Part shown: positions 8,074 through 17,121 of the stretch, piece after piece
Layout of the letters: each line of letters starts with the position of its first letter
How positions within the stretch are numbered: position 1 is the first letter of the stretch
From: Acinetobacter johnsonii CIP 64.6
GTDB lineage: Bacteria; Pseudomonadota; Gammaproteobacteria; Pseudomonadales; Moraxellaceae
Reading direction: 5' to 3'
NCBI RefSeq assembly: GCF_000368045.1
Contig: NZ_KB849230.1
Location: 199,794 to 263,793 of the forward strand
DNA length: 64,000 nucleotides
Program-made: the position numbers and the translations under genes
Notes under the pieces: generated by a model
The model's input: the letters and a program-made list of their open reading frames with translations, nothing else
The model's database searches: none
What the model was told of the DNA's origin: nothing

Positions 8074-9735
8074 TTAACCGCCAATTTTCTTGTATTTGGT
8101 CCGTTTTTGAACCGCGGCATCACCTAAACGCGCTAAACGATAAGCTTCATACTCAGCATAGTTACCTTCGTAGAATTCAGGCTGCTCGTTCTCAAACGAC
8201 AAGATGTGCGTTGCAATACGGTCAAGGAACCAACGGTCGTGCGACACTACCATTACCGTACCTGGGAATACAAGAATTGCATCCTCAAGTGCACGTAAGG
8301 TTTCGATATCCAAGTCGTTCGATGGCTCATCCAGTAAGATCACGTTTGCGCCCATTTGCAGGATTTTCGCCAGTTGTAAACGGTTACGCTCACCACCTGA
8401 CAACTCACCTACACGCTTCTGTTGGTCTTGACCTTTGAAGTTAAAGCGACCGATATAAGCACGTGATGCAATTTCATAATCGCCAATTCTTAAGATATCC
8501 AAACCGCCAGAAACTTCTTCCCAAACGGTTTTGTTGTTATCTAAGGTGTCACGAATCTGACCCACATACGCTACTTTAACCGACTCACCCAAAGTCACCG
8601 TACCTGTATCTGGCTGTTGTTCACCAGTCATCATACGGAACAGTGTGGTTTTACCCGCACCGTTTGGACCCACGATACCCACAATTGCTGTAGGCGGTAC
8701 GGTAAAGCTTAGGTTTTCGTACAGTACGCGACCATCAAATGATTTGCTGATGCCTTCCACTTCTACGACTTTATTGCCTAGACGTGGGCCAGGTGGAATA
8801 TAGATTTCAGAAGTTTCGTTACGCTGTTGGAATTCGCGTGAGTTAAGCTCTTCAAAACGCTCCATACGCGCTTTGTTTTTCTTTTGCTGACCTTTCGCAT
8901 TTGAACGAACCCATTCAAGTTCTTTCTTCAATGCTTTAGCAAAAGATTCTTCTTGCTTGTTCTCTTGCTCTAGACGCGCATTCTTTTGCTCTAACCAAGA
9001 AGAATAGTTGCCTTGATATGGAATACCCATACCGCGGTCAAGCTCAAGAATCCATTCCGCTACGTTATCCAAGAAATAACGGTCGTGCGTAATCGCCACG
9101 ATGGTGCCGGCAAAGTCTTTCAAGAAACGCTCTAACCAAGACACAGATTCTGCATCTAAGTGGTTCGTCGGTTCGTCTAGAAGTAACATGTCTGGCTTAG
9201 ATAAAAGCAAACGACACAATGCAACACGACGACGCTCACCACCGGAAAGTAGTGTGACATCCGCATCCCAAGCAGGTAGGTTCAAGGCAGCAGCAGCTTG
9301 ATCCATTTGGTTGCTAAGGTTATGCGCATCCCATGAATGGATAATTGCTTCAAGTTTTTCTTGCTCTTTTGCCAATGCATCAAAGTCTGCATCTTCTGCT
9401 GCATATTCAGCAAATACTTCGTCCAAACGTGCCAAAGCATCCAATGGTTCACGTAAACCATCTTCTACGTTTCCACGGACATCTTTATTTGGATCAAGTG
9501 GCGGTTCTTGTTCTAGGTAACCAATTTTGATACCCGGTTGCGCACGAGCTTCACCAGAGAAATCTTTGTCTACGCCTGCCATAATACGAAGCAAGGTCGA
9601 TTTACCTGCACCGTTTAAACCAAGTACACCAATTTTTGCACCCGGGAAAAATGACAAAGAGATGTCTTTTAAGATTTCGCGCTTAGGCGGAACCATCTTA
9701 GACACTCGGTTCATCGTATAAATATATTGGGCCAC
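8074..9735 (-). CDS. ettA: Energy-dependent translational throttle protein EttA (ABC-F)
   Basis: EttA is a cytoplasmic ABC-F ATPase that binds the ribosomal E site and gates entry into elongation according to ATP/ADP. It has 553 residues and two ABC domains with Walker A GLNGAGKST (39-47) and GPNGAGKTT (near 353), two LSGGE signatures and two DEPTNHLD/DEPSNDLD Walker B motifs. No membrane segment is present. The lysine/arginine-rich linker (KGQQKKNKARMERFEEL) between the domains is the typical P-site tRNA interaction motif. The GTG start at 9735 was chosen because it follows GAGGAG and gives the family N-terminus (AQYIYTMNRVSK). Confidence 0.95.
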   Translation of the reverse strand: MAQYIYTMNRVSKMVPPKREILKDISLSFFPGAKIGVLGLNGAGKSTLLRIMAGVDKDFSGEARAQPGIKIGYLEQEPPLDPNKDVRGNVEDGLREPLDALARLDEVFAEYAAEDADFDALAKEQEKLEAIIHSWDAHNLSNQMDQAAAALNLPAWDADVTLLSGGERRRVALCRLLLSKPDMLLLDEPTNHLDAESVSWLERFLKDFAGTIVAITHDRYFLDNVAEWILELDRGMGIPYQGNYSSWLEQKNARLEQENKQEESFAKALKKELEWVRSNAKGQQKKNKARMERFEELNSREFQQRNETSEIYIPPGPRLGNKVVEVEGISKSFDGRVLYENLSFTVPPTAIVGIVGPNGAGKTTLFRMMTGEQQPDTGTVTLGESVKVAYVGQIRDTLDNNKTVWEEVSGGLDILRIGDYEIASRAYIGRFNFKGQDQQKRVGELSGGERNRLQLAKILQMGANVILLDEPSNDLDIETLRALEDAILVFPGTVMVVSHDRWFLDRIATHILSFENEQPEFYEGNYAEYEAYRLARLGDAAVQKRTKYKKIGG

Positions 9736-10030
9736 GTAGGACTCCTCAATAGAAAAACCAAAAAATCGCAAGAAGCGAAAAAATATTTGCGGGCATTATA
9801 CGATGAATACGTTGAAAAAATAAGGCATGAAACCGATCTTCAATGCAATGTTACAACTTTCAGTGCGGTTATTTTTTAAACACTCTCTTTATCTTACTTT
9901 TCCGCATACACGAAGCTACGCTCAGCTCATCTTTATGAATTTTTTAGATAAATATTCATTATTTTCACACTTTCACTCATATTCATTGATGGTAGACTGT
10001 GCAATATTTAACTCACGCAGATGAAGTCCC
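9736..10030. other. Divergent promoter region between ettA and metY
   Basis: The 295-base AT-rich region must contain the promoters of both genes. I see no riboswitch-like fold, no long palindrome and no credible small gene. Confidence 0.4.
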
Positions 10031-11308
10031 ATGACCTATAAAGATGAAACTTTGGCTATCCATGCTGGTTATAGCCCCGAAGCCACCACCAAAGCAGTGG
10101 CCGTACCGATTTATCAAACCACGTCTTATGCCTTTGATAATACACAACATGGTGCGGATCTATTTGACCTAAAAGTTCAAGGCAATATTTATACCCGAAT
10201 TATGAACCCGACCACTGCCGTGCTAGAACAACGTTTGGCTGCACTCGAAGGCGGTATTAGCGCGTTGGCCTTGGCTTCTGGCATGGCGGCCATCACCTAT
10301 GCCATTCAAACCATTACCGAAGCAGGCGACAATATTGCTTCCGTGTCGACCTTGTACGGTGGCACTTATAACCTGTTTGCCCACACTCTACCGAAGCAAG
10401 GCATTGAGGTACGTTTCTTTGATTATCAAGACCCTGAAGCCCTGCGTGATTTAATTGATGAAAAAACCAAGTTGGTTTTTGTTGAATCGATTGGCAATCC
10501 ACTGGGCAACATCATTGACCTAGATGCGATCGCCAAAATCGCACATGAGTATGGCGTGCCTGTGGTGGTCGATAATACCGTTGCAACTCCTGCACTGCTG
10601 AAACCCTTTGAATATGGGGCAGATATTGTGGTGCATTCCTTGACCAAATATATTGGTGGGCATGGGAACTCGATTGGCGGTGCGATTGTCGACAGCGGTA
10701 AATTTCCTTGGGGCAAGCATCCTGAGCGCTTTAAAGTGCTCAATACGCCAGACGCAAGCTATCACGGCGTGAACTATGTTGAAGCTTTAGGTGAAGCAGC
10801 TTATATCGCGCGTGCCCGCGTGGTACCACTACGTAATACTGGCGCTGCGATTAGCCCTTTAAGCGTGTTCTTGATTCTACAAGGCTTAGAAACGCTAAAC
10901 CTGCGTATGGAACGTCATACTGAAAATGCGCAGAAAGTGGCTGAATATTTACAGCAACACCCTAAAGTACAATGGGTCAACTATGCCGGCCTGAAAGATC
11001 ACCCTCAGCATGGCTTAGCGCAAAAATATGTCAAAGGAAAACCTTCGGCAATTTTATCCTTTGGGGTACAAGATGGCCGTGAAGGAGGCACTCGCTTTAT
11101 TGATGCACTACAACTCTTCACTCGCTTGGTCAATATTGGCGATGCCAAAAGTCTGGCCTGCCACCCCGCCACCACCACACATCGCCAACTGAATGAAGCA
11201 GAATTAAAGTCTGCTGGAGTAAGTCTTGATATGGTGCGTTTATCTGTAGGTATTGAACATATTGATGATTTGATTGCAGATTTAGAGCAGGCCTTGGCTC
11301 AAGTCTAA
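10031..11308 (+). CDS. metY: O-acetylhomoserine sulfhydrylase (MetY type)
   Basis: The enzyme is a PLP-dependent gamma-replacement enzyme that makes homocysteine from O-acetylhomoserine and sulfide in methionine synthesis. It has 425 residues, the length typical of MetY. Visible features are the family N-terminus (ETLAIHAGYSPE), the cofactor-contact region YTRIMNPT, and the Schiff-base lysine K206 in HSLTKYIGGHG. Some acinetobacters use O-succinylhomoserine with the related MetZ; length and sequence favour MetY. It appears monocistronic, with a terminator 20 bases after the stop. Confidence 0.88.
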   Translation: MTYKDETLAIHAGYSPEATTKAVAVPIYQTTSYAFDNTQHGADLFDLKVQGNIYTRIMNPTTAVLEQRLAALEGGISALALASGMAAITYAIQTITEAGDNIASVSTLYGGTYNLFAHTLPKQGIEVRFFDYQDPEALRDLIDEKTKLVFVESIGNPLGNIIDLDAIAKIAHEYGVPVVVDNTVATPALLKPFEYGADIVVHSLTKYIGGHGNSIGGAIVDSGKFPWGKHPERFKVLNTPDASYHGVNYVEALGEAAYIARARVVPLRNTGAAISPLSVFLILQGLETLNLRMERHTENAQKVAEYLQQHPKVQWVNYAGLKDHPQHGLAQKYVKGKPSAILSFGVQDGREGGTRFIDALQLFTRLVNIGDAKSLACHPATTTHRQLNEAELKSAGVSLDMVRLSVGIEHIDDLIADLEQALAQV

Positions 11309-11328
11309 AAAACAGACTGCTAAACTTA

Positions 11329-11358
11329 AAACCTCAATCACATGATTGAGGTTTTTTA
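11329..11358 (+). terminator. Intrinsic terminator after metY
   Basis: AACCTCAATCA and TGATTGAGGTT form an 11-bp stem with a short loop, followed by TTTTTTA. Confidence 0.9.
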
Positions 11359-11616
11359 TACGCTTGTCTTTTATATTTATAGCCCTTTCACTTCGCTTGA
11401 ATTCGTGGTAAAAACAAGTAATTAGAAGAAATAAAATAGAGCTTTTACTCTAATTTTATTTATTATTTCAATAACTTATGCAGTGATATTTTTAAGCAGT
11501 TTAGGTATTATACTGTGAAGGAAAGCCGCTACATTTCTCAGAAAATGCAGCCTTAATAATCGAATATAAAAATAGCCATAACCCTCAAATATTTGACTTA
11601 GATCAGGAATGATAAC
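11359..11616. other. Intergenic region upstream of the SDR gene
   Basis: AT-rich sequence without a gene. The promoter of the SDR gene should lie here; no distinctive operator was seen. Confidence 0.3.
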
Positions 11617-12504
11617 GTGAATTCAAGAATGGATAGACTTTTTAAAGAACGTGTAAATGGAAAAACCGTCTTAATTACAGGCGCTTCAAGTGGTATTGGT
11701 TTAACCGTTGCGCACAAACTGGCTGACGCAGGAGCACACGTCCTTTTAGTTTCGCGCACCAAAGAAACATTAGAAGAAGTTAAAGCAGAAATCGAAGCCA
11801 AAGGCGGTTCAGCTTCTGTTTTTCCATGTGACCTAAATGATTTAGACTCGATTGATAAAGTTTCTAAGCAGATTTTAGCTTCAGTCGATCATATTGATAT
11901 TTTAATTAATAACGCAGGTCGTTCGATCCGCCGTGCTGTACATGAGTCAGCGGAACGCTTCCACGACTTTGAACGTACCATGCAACTCAACTACTTTGGT
12001 GCGGTACGTTTAGTCATGAACATCCTGCCACAAATGATGATTCGTCGTGATGGGCATATTATTAACATTAGCTCGATTGGCGTATTAGCAAATGCCACTC
12101 GTTTCTCGGCTTATGTGGCGTCTAAAGCCGCATTAGATGCATTCAGTCGCTGTCTTTCTGCCGAAGTGCATTCACATAAAATTGCGATTACTTCGGTGTA
12201 TATGCCTTTGGTACGCACCCCGATGATTGCGCCGACGAAAATTTATAAATACGTCCCAACTCTTTCACCTGAACAAGCAGCAGATCTGGTTGCTTATGCG
12301 ATTGTGAAGCGTCCGAAGAAAGTGGCAACTAACTTAGGGCGTTTGGCATCAATCACTCATTCAATTGCACCAGACATCAACAATAAGCTCATGTCGATTG
12401 GTTATAACTTATTCCCAAGTTCTACCGCGTCTGTGGGCGAACAGCAAAAACTCAACTGGGTACAAAAAGCGTATGCACGTTTGTTCCCAGGTGAACACTG
12501 GTAA
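11617..12504 (+). CDS. Short-chain dehydrogenase/reductase
   Basis: A 295-residue classical SDR: cofactor motif TGASSGIG (21-28), structural motif NNAG, catalytic S in NISSIG, and YVASK with Y166 and K170. Substrate is unknown. The arginine pair after the glycine motif (VSRTK) may favour NADPH. The long C-terminal tail after the core suggests a lipid or membrane-associated substrate, but this is inference. GTG at 11617 follows AGGAAT at about 7 bases; ATG at 11629 is an alternative. Confidence 0.88.
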   Translation: MNSRMDRLFKERVNGKTVLITGASSGIGLTVAHKLADAGAHVLLVSRTKETLEEVKAEIEAKGGSASVFPCDLNDLDSIDKVSKQILASVDHIDILINNAGRSIRRAVHESAERFHDFERTMQLNYFGAVRLVMNILPQMMIRRDGHIINISSIGVLANATRFSAYVASKAALDAFSRCLSAEVHSHKIAITSVYMPLVRTPMIAPTKIYKYVPTLSPEQAADLVAYAIVKRPKKVATNLGRLASITHSIAPDINNKLMSIGYNLFPSSTASVGEQQKLNWVQKAYARLFPGEHW

Positions 12505-12635
12505 GTTTTCTTACAATTTACCCAACCTTTGATTAAAGGTTGGGTAGCTAAATTTTTTACAACTCTTTTATAGTTATTAATATTCGCTTAAGAAAAAAAG
12601 CTCATCATAAAAGCAATTATAAAAGGGGAAAAGAA

Positions 12636-12959
12636 ATGCAGGCACTTTATTTATTCAAGCTTTTTTGCTTCATCTTTGCTGCAATCACCGCTTTTAATCT
12701 GTATACAGAACTCACCCTCTTTCATATTTCAATCTGGCAAGTGCTGATTCATGGCGGTTTGCTAATGATTCTGCTCGAATTTGGCTTTAAGAGCCAATGC
12801 GCATCTCAACAGCCTAACCCACTGACGAGTGAAATATACTCCCTAGAAACAGAAACTGGGCCAGCTTCACAATCATCAAGCATGTATTGCAATTTTTTTT
12901 CAAAAATAGGTTTAGTCTCCATTTTTTCCAGCCTGATTGCACAAAGCCTAATCAGTTAA
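12636..12959 (+). CDS. Small membrane protein, unknown
   Basis: 107 residues with two hydrophobic segments near the N-terminus (about 4-25 and 29-48) and a third at the C-terminus. A good ribosome site (AAAAGGGGAAAAG) precedes the ATG. The middle is polar. No family recognised. It shares its general layout with the next small membrane protein. Confidence 0.6.
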   Translation: MQALYLFKLFCFIFAAITAFNLYTELTLFHISIWQVLIHGGLLMILLEFGFKSQCASQQPNPLTSEIYSLETETGPASQSSSMYCNFFSKIGLVSIFSSLIAQSLIS

Positions 12960-13054
12960 GGCATATACCCTTTTTTGTGGACAAAAGATAAAGACGACGC
13001 GACCCTTCTACTTTTTGTGTTATAAACAGCCGTCTTTTTTTATTTTGTGAATTT

Positions 13055-13372
13055 ATGCGCGCTTTTACTTTCGTACTGCAATATGTGTGTATCGCTTTTG
13101 CGATTTATCTCTGCTACCGAGTAGGCAGTAGCCTGTATTTACAAGATTATGTGATGATGGATATCGTGGCCAATGTCGGGACGATTCTAATCTGTATCGA
13201 TCTTGCTGTTTTCCTGTGGCATAGCCGCAGTACCCAAGCCATAAGCCTCAAAGATTATGCGACGAGACTGGAACAACCCGCTCCAACCTTTGTCAAAGTT
13301 TGCCGAAAACTTGGGCACTTTGGCATTATGCTGATTATCACCAGTTGGATTGTGCCCATCATCAACGGATAA
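13055..13372 (+). CDS. Small membrane protein, unknown
   Basis: 105 residues with three predicted membrane segments (about 7-25, 35-55 and 88-103). The ribosome site is weak. It is followed directly by the bidirectional terminator shared with tex, which supports it as a real gene. No function assigned. Confidence 0.6.
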   Translation: MRAFTFVLQYVCIAFAIYLCYRVGSSLYLQDYVMMDIVANVGTILICIDLAVFLWHSRSTQAISLKDYATRLEQPAPTFVKVCRKLGHFGIMLIITSWIVPIING

Positions 13373-13382
13373 AAGTAACCAT

Positions 13383-13412
13383 AAAAAAACCTCCCAATCG
13401 GGAGGTTTTTTA
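13383..13412. terminator. Bidirectional terminator between 13055-13372 and tex
   Basis: AACCTCCC/GGGAGGTT stem with ATCG-type loop, A-run before and T-run after. Confidence 0.9.
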
Positions 13413-13427
13413 TTCAAATCTTAAAGA

Positions 13428-15779
13428 TTATTTCGAACCTTTAATGCCTGCTTGAAGTAACAATGCACCTAAACCACCAATTTTATTTTCTTGAGGTTTA
13501 GCCGTTTGCGGCTTTTTGTTTGTTTGAGCACGCTCGCCTTGCAGACGTGCTTGTTGTGGACGTTTACCTTGTGGTTTACGTTCACTACGCTCTGTATTTT
13601 CACGACGTGGTTGACGTGGAGCTTTAGACGCTTCAGCACCTTCAGGGCGCATCGACAAATTCACACGATTACGCTCAGCATCTACAGTGAGTACACGTAC
13701 TTGCACAATTTGCCCCGGCTTCACCACTTTATGCGGATCTGCAACGAATTCATTGGCCAACTCTGAAATATGAACTAAACCATCTTGGTGTACACCCACA
13801 TCCACAAAAGCACCGAAGTTCGTCACATTGGTCACGACGCCTTCAAGCTGCATGCCTTCAGTCAGTTGCGCAACTTCCGTAATGTCTTCACGGAATTTTG
13901 CTGTACGGAACTCTGGACGCGGATCACGACCTGGTTTTTCCAGTTCAGACAGTACATCTTGAATAGTTGGTAAACCAAATTTCTCATCTGCAAATTCTTC
14001 AGCATTCACTTGGCGAATGATTTCAGAGTTACCAATGATATCTTTCACCGTCGTCGCTTTCGCTTCAACAATTTTACCGACCAGCGCATAAGACTCTGGG
14101 TGAACAGCAGAAGCATCCAGTGGCTCTGAACCATCTTGAATACGTAAGAAACCTGCCGCTTGTTCAAAAGTACGCTCGCCTAAACGTGGCACTTTTTTCA
14201 AATCTTGGCGGTTGTCAAAACGGCCATTTTCTTTACGAAAATCGACAATTTGCTGCGCAATCGACTTATTCAAACCTGCGATATAACCCAAGATAGCAGA
14301 TGATGCAGTATTAACATCCACACCTACCGAGTTCACACAGTCTTCAACGACTGCTTCAAGGGTTTTCGCTAAACCCGTTTGGTTCACATCATGTTGGTAC
14401 TGACCTACACCAATCGATTTTGGATCGATTTTCACCAGTTCAGCCAATGGGTCTTGTAAACGACGTGCAATCGACACTGCACCACGAATCGACACATCTA
14501 ACTCTGGTAACTCCGCAGAAGCCAATTCAGATGCTGAATAAACCGATGCACCCGCTTCTGATACAGAAACACGGGTCAATTTAAGATCGCTATTCGCAGC
14601 CATCATTTCAGCCACAACGCTTTCTGTTTCACGGCTTGCTGTACCATTGCCAATGGCAATCAGGTCAACATTAAACTCACGGCATAAACGGGCAAGTTCT
14701 GCAATTGAACCGACCTTATCGTCTTTGGGTGCAAATGGATAAATCGTACTATGTGCAAGTACATCACCTGATGCATTCACCACAGCCAATTTCACCCCTG
14801 TACGGATGCCAGGGTCTACCCCTAAGGTTGTACGTGCGCCCGCAGGTGCAGACAACAACAAATGACGTAAGTTTTCAGCAAAAACATCCATTGCTTCAGA
14901 TTCGGCTGCAAGACGTTTTTCGGTGAGCAACGAATGTTCGATACTTGGACGAACCTTGCCTAACCAGAACAATTTAGCCGTTTGTTTTAAATAGTCTTGA
15001 CGTGCTTGCGGCTGTGCAGTTTCAAGGCTGTATTCAGTTTCAATACGCGCCACTGGTGCATCATCTTCGCCATCAACTTTTAAACCTAAAACATTTTCTT
15101 GACGACCACGTAACATAGCCAATAAGCGGTGTGACGGGACTTTATTTAAATTTTCAGAAAAGTCGAAGTAATCGCGGAATTTTTTGCCAACTTCTTTTTT
15201 CTCATCACTTGCCACTAAACTTTTTAAAGTGGCTGTTTTTGCAAACATTGCCTTAAGTTCAGTGGTCAGTGCAATGTTCTGCGCCCAGTCATCAATTAGA
15301 ATATGTTGAATCGCATCCAACTGACTTTCTAGATCTGGATAATCTTCATGGCTAAAGTCTGCCAATGCTTCAGCTGGATCAACCGCTTCTGCAAAGATTT
15401 TTTCTGCAATCGGGCCTAAGCCTGCTTCTTTGGCTTTAAATGATTTACTGGTCCGTTTTGGACGGTACGGTGCGTAAATTTCTTCTAAGGCATTTTTAGT
15501 TTCAGCAGCATTTACACGCGCCAATAAATCATCAGACAATTTGTCTTGTTCTTTTAATGATTCGATTACCTTGTCGCGACGTTCAAATAAGTCACGTAAA
15601 TAAGCCAAACGTGTATCGAGCTGACGTAACTGCGCATCATCTAAGCCTTGCGTGACTTCTTTACGGTAACGCGCAATAAATGGAACGCTAGCACCTTCAT
15701 CAATCAACTTGATGGCAGCCTCGATTTGATTTGGACGTACGGCAATTTCTTTTGCCAACTGCTGAACTAAGTCAGTCAT
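13428..15779 (-). CDS. tex: Tex family RNA-binding transcription factor
   Basis: 783 residues. Tex is a cytoplasmic nucleic-acid-binding protein related to eukaryotic Spt6. The order seen is the N-terminal helical domain, a YqgF/RNase H-like domain (TLGVDPGIRTGVKLAVV), helix-hairpin-helix repeats (AILGYIAGLNKSIAQQIVDF) and an S1 domain near the C-terminus (GAFVDVGVHQDGLVHISELA). A basic low-complexity tail rich in R, K, Q and N follows, ending IGGLGALLLQAGIKGSK. ATG at 15779 gives the usual MTDLVQQ start. Confidence 0.95.
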   Translation of the reverse strand: MTDLVQQLAKEIAVRPNQIEAAIKLIDEGASVPFIARYRKEVTQGLDDAQLRQLDTRLAYLRDLFERRDKVIESLKEQDKLSDDLLARVNAAETKNALEEIYAPYRPKRTSKSFKAKEAGLGPIAEKIFAEAVDPAEALADFSHEDYPDLESQLDAIQHILIDDWAQNIALTTELKAMFAKTATLKSLVASDEKKEVGKKFRDYFDFSENLNKVPSHRLLAMLRGRQENVLGLKVDGEDDAPVARIETEYSLETAQPQARQDYLKQTAKLFWLGKVRPSIEHSLLTEKRLAAESEAMDVFAENLRHLLLSAPAGARTTLGVDPGIRTGVKLAVVNASGDVLAHSTIYPFAPKDDKVGSIAELARLCREFNVDLIAIGNGTASRETESVVAEMMAANSDLKLTRVSVSEAGASVYSASELASAELPELDVSIRGAVSIARRLQDPLAELVKIDPKSIGVGQYQHDVNQTGLAKTLEAVVEDCVNSVGVDVNTASSAILGYIAGLNKSIAQQIVDFRKENGRFDNRQDLKKVPRLGERTFEQAAGFLRIQDGSEPLDASAVHPESYALVGKIVEAKATTVKDIIGNSEIIRQVNAEEFADEKFGLPTIQDVLSELEKPGRDPRPEFRTAKFREDITEVAQLTEGMQLEGVVTNVTNFGAFVDVGVHQDGLVHISELANEFVADPHKVVKPGQIVQVRVLTVDAERNRVNLSMRPEGAEASKAPRQPRRENTERSERKPQGKRPQQARLQGERAQTNKKPQTAKPQENKIGGLGALLLQAGIKGSK

Positions 15780-16115
15780 CGTATGTGATCCCACAAGGAT
15801 ATGTACTAAAAGCCATGATTATAAAGACCAAGACTATAAAATCCACAACTGTTTTTATTAATTTAATGGCTTAAATGTGACATATTTCAGGCAAATTTCA
15901 TAAATCCATCTCATTTTCAGTGTTAAATCTTATTTTTAGGTATTCTTTGCCATTTTTTTCTATGGGCTAAGATGTATACATTTGGTATCTATGTCTTGAT
16001 TTTACCTGCAATATTTGTTGCTTTAGAGCATAGTAAAGACATACAAATGAGTCGTATACTCAAGACTATCCCGACTTTTGTTTACGATGACAATAAAGAA
16101 TAAAGGAGCACTTCA
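15780..16115. other. Divergent regulatory region between tex and ompR
   Basis: 336 bases without a gene. It must carry the promoters for tex (minus) and ompR (plus). The ompR ribosome site AAAGGAG lies just before its start. I see no obvious OmpR box repeats. Confidence 0.35.
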
Positions 16116-16880
16116 ATGAGTTTAGTTGTACCTGCTGAAAAAACAGATGCTGTACATAGTGACGCAGATCGCGTTGAACGCATTTTAGTGGTAGATGACG
16201 ATGTGCGTTTACGTACGCTACTCCAACGCTTTTTAGAAGATAAAGGCTTTGTGGTAAAAACAGCGCATGACGCAACCCAAATGGATCGTCTCTTACAGCG
16301 CGAACTGTTTTCACTGATTGTGCTCGACTTCATGCTCCCTGTTGAAGATGGCTTAAGTATCTGCCGTCGTCTACGCCAATCCAATATTGATACGCCTATT
16401 ATTATGCTCACCGCACGTGGCAGTGACTCAGACCGTATTGCAGGTCTAGAAGCGGGTGCAGATGACTATTTACCGAAACCATTTAATCCAAATGAGTTGT
16501 TAGCACGTATTCGTGCTGTACTGCGCCGCCAAGTGCGTGAAGTTCCAGGTGCACCAAGCCAACAAATGGAAGTGGTCAGCTTTGGGCCATGGTCACTTGA
16601 TTTATCTACACGTACCTTAACGCGTGAAGGTCAAGTCGTAACCCTAACCACAGGTGAGTTTGCTGTTCTCAAAGCCTTAGTACAACATCCGCGTGAACCT
16701 TTGACTCGCGACAAATTGATGAACCTTGCACGTGGCCGTGAATGGGGTGCAATGGAACGTTCAATTGATGTTCAAGTATCGCGCCTTCGTCGTCTTGTAG
16801 AAGAAAACCCTGCTCGCGCACGTTATATCCAAACGGTTTGGGGTGTGGGTTATGTGTTCGTTCCAGATGGCGCGGAATAA
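16116..16880 (+). CDS. ompR: Two-component response regulator OmpR
   Basis: 254 residues. The receiver domain has the acidic pocket (VVDDD, 25-29), phospho-acceptor D71 (LIVLDFMLP) and the conserved lysine in YLPKPFNP. A winged-helix DNA-binding domain follows (GEFAVLKALVQHPREPLTRDK to VWGVGYVF). A 20-residue extension precedes the receiver. The cognate kinase gene follows after an unusually long 241-base gap. By family, it controls outer-membrane and osmotic genes; the regulon here is not visible. Confidence 0.93.
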   Translation: MSLVVPAEKTDAVHSDADRVERILVVDDDVRLRTLLQRFLEDKGFVVKTAHDATQMDRLLQRELFSLIVLDFMLPVEDGLSICRRLRQSNIDTPIIMLTARGSDSDRIAGLEAGADDYLPKPFNPNELLARIRAVLRRQVREVPGAPSQQMEVVSFGPWSLDLSTRTLTREGQVVTLTTGEFAVLKALVQHPREPLTRDKLMNLARGREWGAMERSIDVQVSRLRRLVEENPARARYIQTVWGVGYVFVPDGAE

Positions 16881-16926
16881 TAAGCTCCAATAATGTAAAC
16901 GTTCACCGAACTTATTGTCCCTAAAA

Positions 16927-17027
16927 GCCATTCGCTGCTGTTTGAGCCAATTTTACTTTCAAGGCTCGTCAACTTTATTGCGAGTTCAGCGAATGGCAAA
17001 AGTTTTGGTTACTTTTTAAAAAGTAAC
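16927..17027. repeat. Inverted repeats between ompR and envZ
   Basis: An 11-bp perfect inverted repeat, GCCATTCGCTG (16927-16937) and CAGCGAATGGC (16987-16997), encloses an inner GAGCC/GGCTC pair. A 20-bp perfect palindrome, GTTACTTTTTAAAAAGTAAC, follows at 17008-17027. They may form RNA structures between the two cistrons or be an interspersed repeat element. Confidence 0.7.
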
Positions 17028-17121
17028 AGAATGAGCTCCTTCTATTACTGGTAAAAAACGGTAAGACTCTGCCGTGTATCTTTCAGTAATATTGATAAAA
17101 AATAGTCCATAGGAAGCTGGC

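Noticed and set aside
9827..10024. Open frame between ettA and metY
   Set aside because: No ribosome site, aromatic-rich random-looking product, and it occupies the divergent promoter region.
11359..11616. Possible riboswitch before the SDR gene
   Set aside because: No conserved aptamer-like stems were recognised; only AT-rich sequence.
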